Shown here one piece after another: positions 44,573-46,130 of a stretch of 46,130 nucleotides of DNA. Made by a program: the position numbers and the translations under genes. The DNA comes from Clostridia bacterium (GTDB lineage Bacteria; Bacillota; Clostridia; Oscillospirales; Acutalibacteraceae), in NCBI GenBank assembly GCA_017474205.1, contig JAFVID010000008.1, positions 1-46,130 of the forward strand. Reading direction: 5' to 3'. Within the stretch, counting starts at the first letter, position 1, and every line of letters begins with the position of its first letter. The notes under the pieces are model-generated. The model worked only from the letters and a program-made list of their open reading frames with translations, did not search any database and was not told the DNA's origin.

Positions 44573-45268
44573 TTATTTTTTTATAAAAATAGGGGTGAAA
44601 TCATTGAAATCTGAAGAGATTAGGGTGAATTTTGCACCATCTTTTTCGCCTCTAAAGGCGTTATGAGCACCTGAACCGTGGATATGTCCATAGTAAATGC
44701 TCTCAATTTCGTGTCGGTTAAGCACTTCCATTATCTCATCACACTGTTGATCACCGTAAAGCGGTGGATAATGAAGGAAAACTGCGATTTCGGTAAAGCC
44801 CTCATTTTTTGCCATTTTAATAGACGTATCAAGGCGTCCTGCCTCACGATTAAGTATCTTCTTATCCCCTGCTCCATCTTCAAAAAACCAACCACGGGTA
44901 CCGCATATTGCCGTATCGTTATATGAATAAAAATTGTTATGCAAAATCTTAATTTTGTCAAAATTTTGCTCTTCAAAATATTTATTCATTTTTGTAACTG
45001 TATCCCACCAAAGGTCATGATTGCCTTTAAGGATAATTTTGTTTCCGTTAAGTTCGTTATTGAGAAAATTCAGATCATCAAAGGTTTTATCAAGTTTCAT
45101 TGCCCAGGATAAATCTCCGGCAATTACAACGGTATCTTCCTCCTCGACAACTGCATTCCAATTCTTTTTCAAACGATAAGTGTAATCCTGCCATCCTCTG
45201 AACACCTCCATAGTTTTTTCGGGTTCACCGATGGATAAATGCAAATCTGATATTGCATATAAACTCAA
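44573..45268 (-). CDS. Calcineurin-like metallophosphoesterase
   Basis: A 231-residue phosphoesterase. The two-metal motifs are AISDLHLS (Asp8, His10), VIAGDLSWAM, LKGNHDLWWD, FLHYPPLYG and YYGHIHGSG. The substrate is unknown. The start is TTG at 45268, because no upstream ATG is in frame, the conserved motif begins five codons later, and GGAGG lies 9 bp upstream. It shares the codons TTG-AGT-TTA with lon. It lies upstream of tig by 114 bp but probably belongs to a separate unit. Confidence 0.9.
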   Translation of the reverse strand: MSLYAISDLHLSIGEPEKTMEVFRGWQDYTYRLKKNWNAVVEEEDTVVIAGDLSWAMKLDKTFDDLNFLNNELNGNKIILKGNHDLWWDTVTKMNKYFEEQNFDKIKILHNNFYSYNDTAICGTRGWFFEDGAGDKKILNREAGRLDTSIKMAKNEGFTEIAVFLHYPPLYGDQQCDEIMEVLNRHEIESIYYGHIHGSGAHNAFRGEKDGAKFTLISSDFNDFTPIFIKK

Positions 45269-45307
45269 GAAAATACACCTCCGTAAAATGAATAAATTTT
45301 AGCACAA

Positions 45308-45330
45308 AGGGGACAATATAAATGTCCCCT
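45308..45330. promoter_or_regulatory. Inverted repeat between divergent genes
   Basis: Perfect 8-base arms AGGGGACA (45308-45315) and TGTCCCCT (45323-45330) around 7 bases, in the gap between the minus-strand phosphoesterase and the plus-strand DUF1540 gene. It may be an operator or a leader hairpin. I could not place a good promoter for either gene. Confidence 0.4.
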
Positions 45331-45357
45331 ATATTTTTTAGAAAGGTTTGAATTTTT

Positions 45358-45534
45358 ATGAACGAAAAAACAAATTATCAACACCAAAATCACATTAACT
45401 GTACGGTTGAAAACTGTGTTTATCATTCAGGACAACACACCTGCACTGCAAAGACCGTAGACGTTGGTCCTCAATCTGCTTGTTGTTGTCAGGATACCGT
45501 TTGCGCTACCTTCAAAAAGGCGGATATTAGATAA
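45358..45534 (+). CDS. DUF1540 small cysteine-rich protein
   Basis: A 58-residue protein, MNEKTNYQHQNHINCTVENC then VYHSGQHTCTAKTVDVG and ACCCQDTVCATF. Seven cysteines follow the DUF1540 spacing, which suggests metal binding or disulfides. AGAAAGG lies about 11 bp before the ATG at 45358. DUF1540 proteins are common in spore-forming and gut Clostridia; function is unknown. It is convergent with the threonine synthase gene, with 12 bp between their stops. A small ATTAGAT/ATCTAAT hairpin overlaps its stop codon. Confidence 0.85.
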   Translation: MNEKTNYQHQNHINCTVENCVYHSGQHTCTAKTVDVGPQSACCCQDTVCATFKKADIR

Positions 45535-45546
45535 AATCTAATAAAA

Positions 45547-46130
45547 TTAGTTAATTCCAAGGAACTTAAGGACTGTGTTCGGCATATCCTCTTTTTCTAC
45601 ACTGTTGGTGAAGCGGATATCAGCGGCTTTAAGTTCCTTTATTTGTGCGGGAACGGTGGTATTTGTTGCATTAGATAAGGTATCGGCAATTACAAATTCA
45701 TCGGTTTCGGTTACATCTCCACCGGTTACTGCTTCTAAAACGCCACGGCAGAATTTATAAGGGTTAGCGGTAGATGCAATTACTGATACGGTGTTATCCC
45801 CTGTTTTTTCTACATATTTTTCATATACATTGAGAGCAACTGCGGTATGAGGATCGGCAAGATATCCAAACTTATCGAATACCTTTTTGATGGTTTCTTT
45901 TGTTTCGATATCATCACAACAACCCGCACAAAAATGTTCACCAAGTTTTGTTTTTGTTTCTTCATCAATGGTATATACACCGTTGTCAGACAGTTCCTTC
46001 ATCCAACCCTTTACTCTGTCATCACCATCGGTTAAATCAAAGAGAAGACGTTCGAGGTTACTGGAAATGAGGATATCCATAGAGTGTGAAAGGGTGGTAA
46101 AGAAGGGACGGTTACGGTTATATTCACCGG
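45547..46130 (-). CDS. thrC: Threonine synthase, C-terminal part (5' end outside window)
   Basis: The visible 193 codons encode the C-terminal part of threonine synthase, the PLP enzyme that converts O-phosphohomoserine to threonine. Recognisable pieces are RPFFTTLSHSMDILISSNLERLLF, where the frame is open to the window edge, YLADPHTAVALNVYEKY and the late VIASTANPYKFCRGVLEAVTG. The reading continues past 46130, so the start lies outside; an in-frame ATG at 46080 is internal. The stop lies 12 bp from the convergent DUF1540 gene. Confidence 0.93.
   Translation of the reverse strand, partial: GEYNRNRPFFTTLSHSMDILISSNLERLLFDLTDGDDRVKGWMKELSDNGVYTIDEETKTKLGEHFCAGCCDDIETKETIKKVFDKFGYLADPHTAVALNVYEKYVEKTGDNTVSVIASTANPYKFCRGVLEAVTGGDVTETDEFVIADTLSNATNTTVPAQIKELKAADIRFTNSVEKEDMPNTVLKFLGIN

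Noticed and set aside
1..46130. CRISPR array, prophage, transposon or rRNA
   Set aside because: No direct repeat-spacer pattern, integrase, transposase, terminal repeats or rRNA segments were seen; gene content is core chromosomal.

Overview
This window looks like a chromosomal segment of an AT-rich, Gram-positive anaerobe of the class Clostridia. I would guess the Oscillospirales/Ruminococcaceae side, but that placement is inference. The reasons are strong GGAGG ribosome sites; promoters close to TTGACA-17 bp-TATAAT; Bacillota gene orders (ylxM-ffh-rpsP-khpA, tig-clpP-clpX-lon-engB); cohesin-like and dockerin-like domains; a 58-residue DUF1540 protein; and the ACT/UPF0210 pair. No phage, transposon, CRISPR array, rRNA or integration signature was seen. 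Most of the window is core genome.

Layout. 1-6217 (minus): a sugar-type ABC importer operon, read as solute-binding protein with an unusually long N-terminal half, two permeases, then an NHL-repeat secreted protein cut by the window edge. 6527-8324 (minus): an M18 aminopeptidase followed by zapA. 8624-12132 (plus): lepA, then two tandem membrane-anchored cohesin-like proteins, ending in convergent terminators. 12248-15167 (minus): secD-secF, with secF carrying a large repeated external insertion. 15362-19897 (minus): pgk-tpiA-gpmI plus an M15 peptidase. 20068-21435: an unrecognised plus-strand gene and a minus-strand P-loop kinase sharing one bidirectional terminator. 21506-21592 (minus): tRNA-Leu(CAA). 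21729-24150 (minus): ylxM-ffh-rpsP-khpA. 24266-28327 (plus): YgjP-type metallopeptidase, EamA transporter, then degV-ACT-UPF0210. 28476-32863 (plus): SLOG protein, rsmE, rsmF, hemW and a secreted dockerin-like protein. 32912-36465 (minus): typA, an amidohydrolase and a DEDDh exonuclease. 36610-44458 (minus): tig-clpP-clpX-lon-engB-lysA. 44573-46130: a metallophosphoesterase (minus), a small Cys-rich DUF1540 gene (plus) and the C-terminal part of threonine synthase (minus).

How the genes fit together. Translation and protein biogenesis dominate: LepA, TypA, S16, KhpA, RsmE, RsmF, SRP54, SecDF, trigger factor and the ClpXP/Lon proteases. Lower glycolysis is a compact operon. The accessory interest lies at the cell surface: two cohesin-like membrane anchors with a dockerin-like secreted protein about 20 kb away, a solute-binding protein with two beta-sandwich-like N-terminal modules, a repeat-expanded SecF, and a trigger factor with a Lys/Ala/Thr-rich tail. 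I found no wholly new multi-gene system. The surface cohesin/dockerin set and the remodelled SecF and trigger factor are the best leads.
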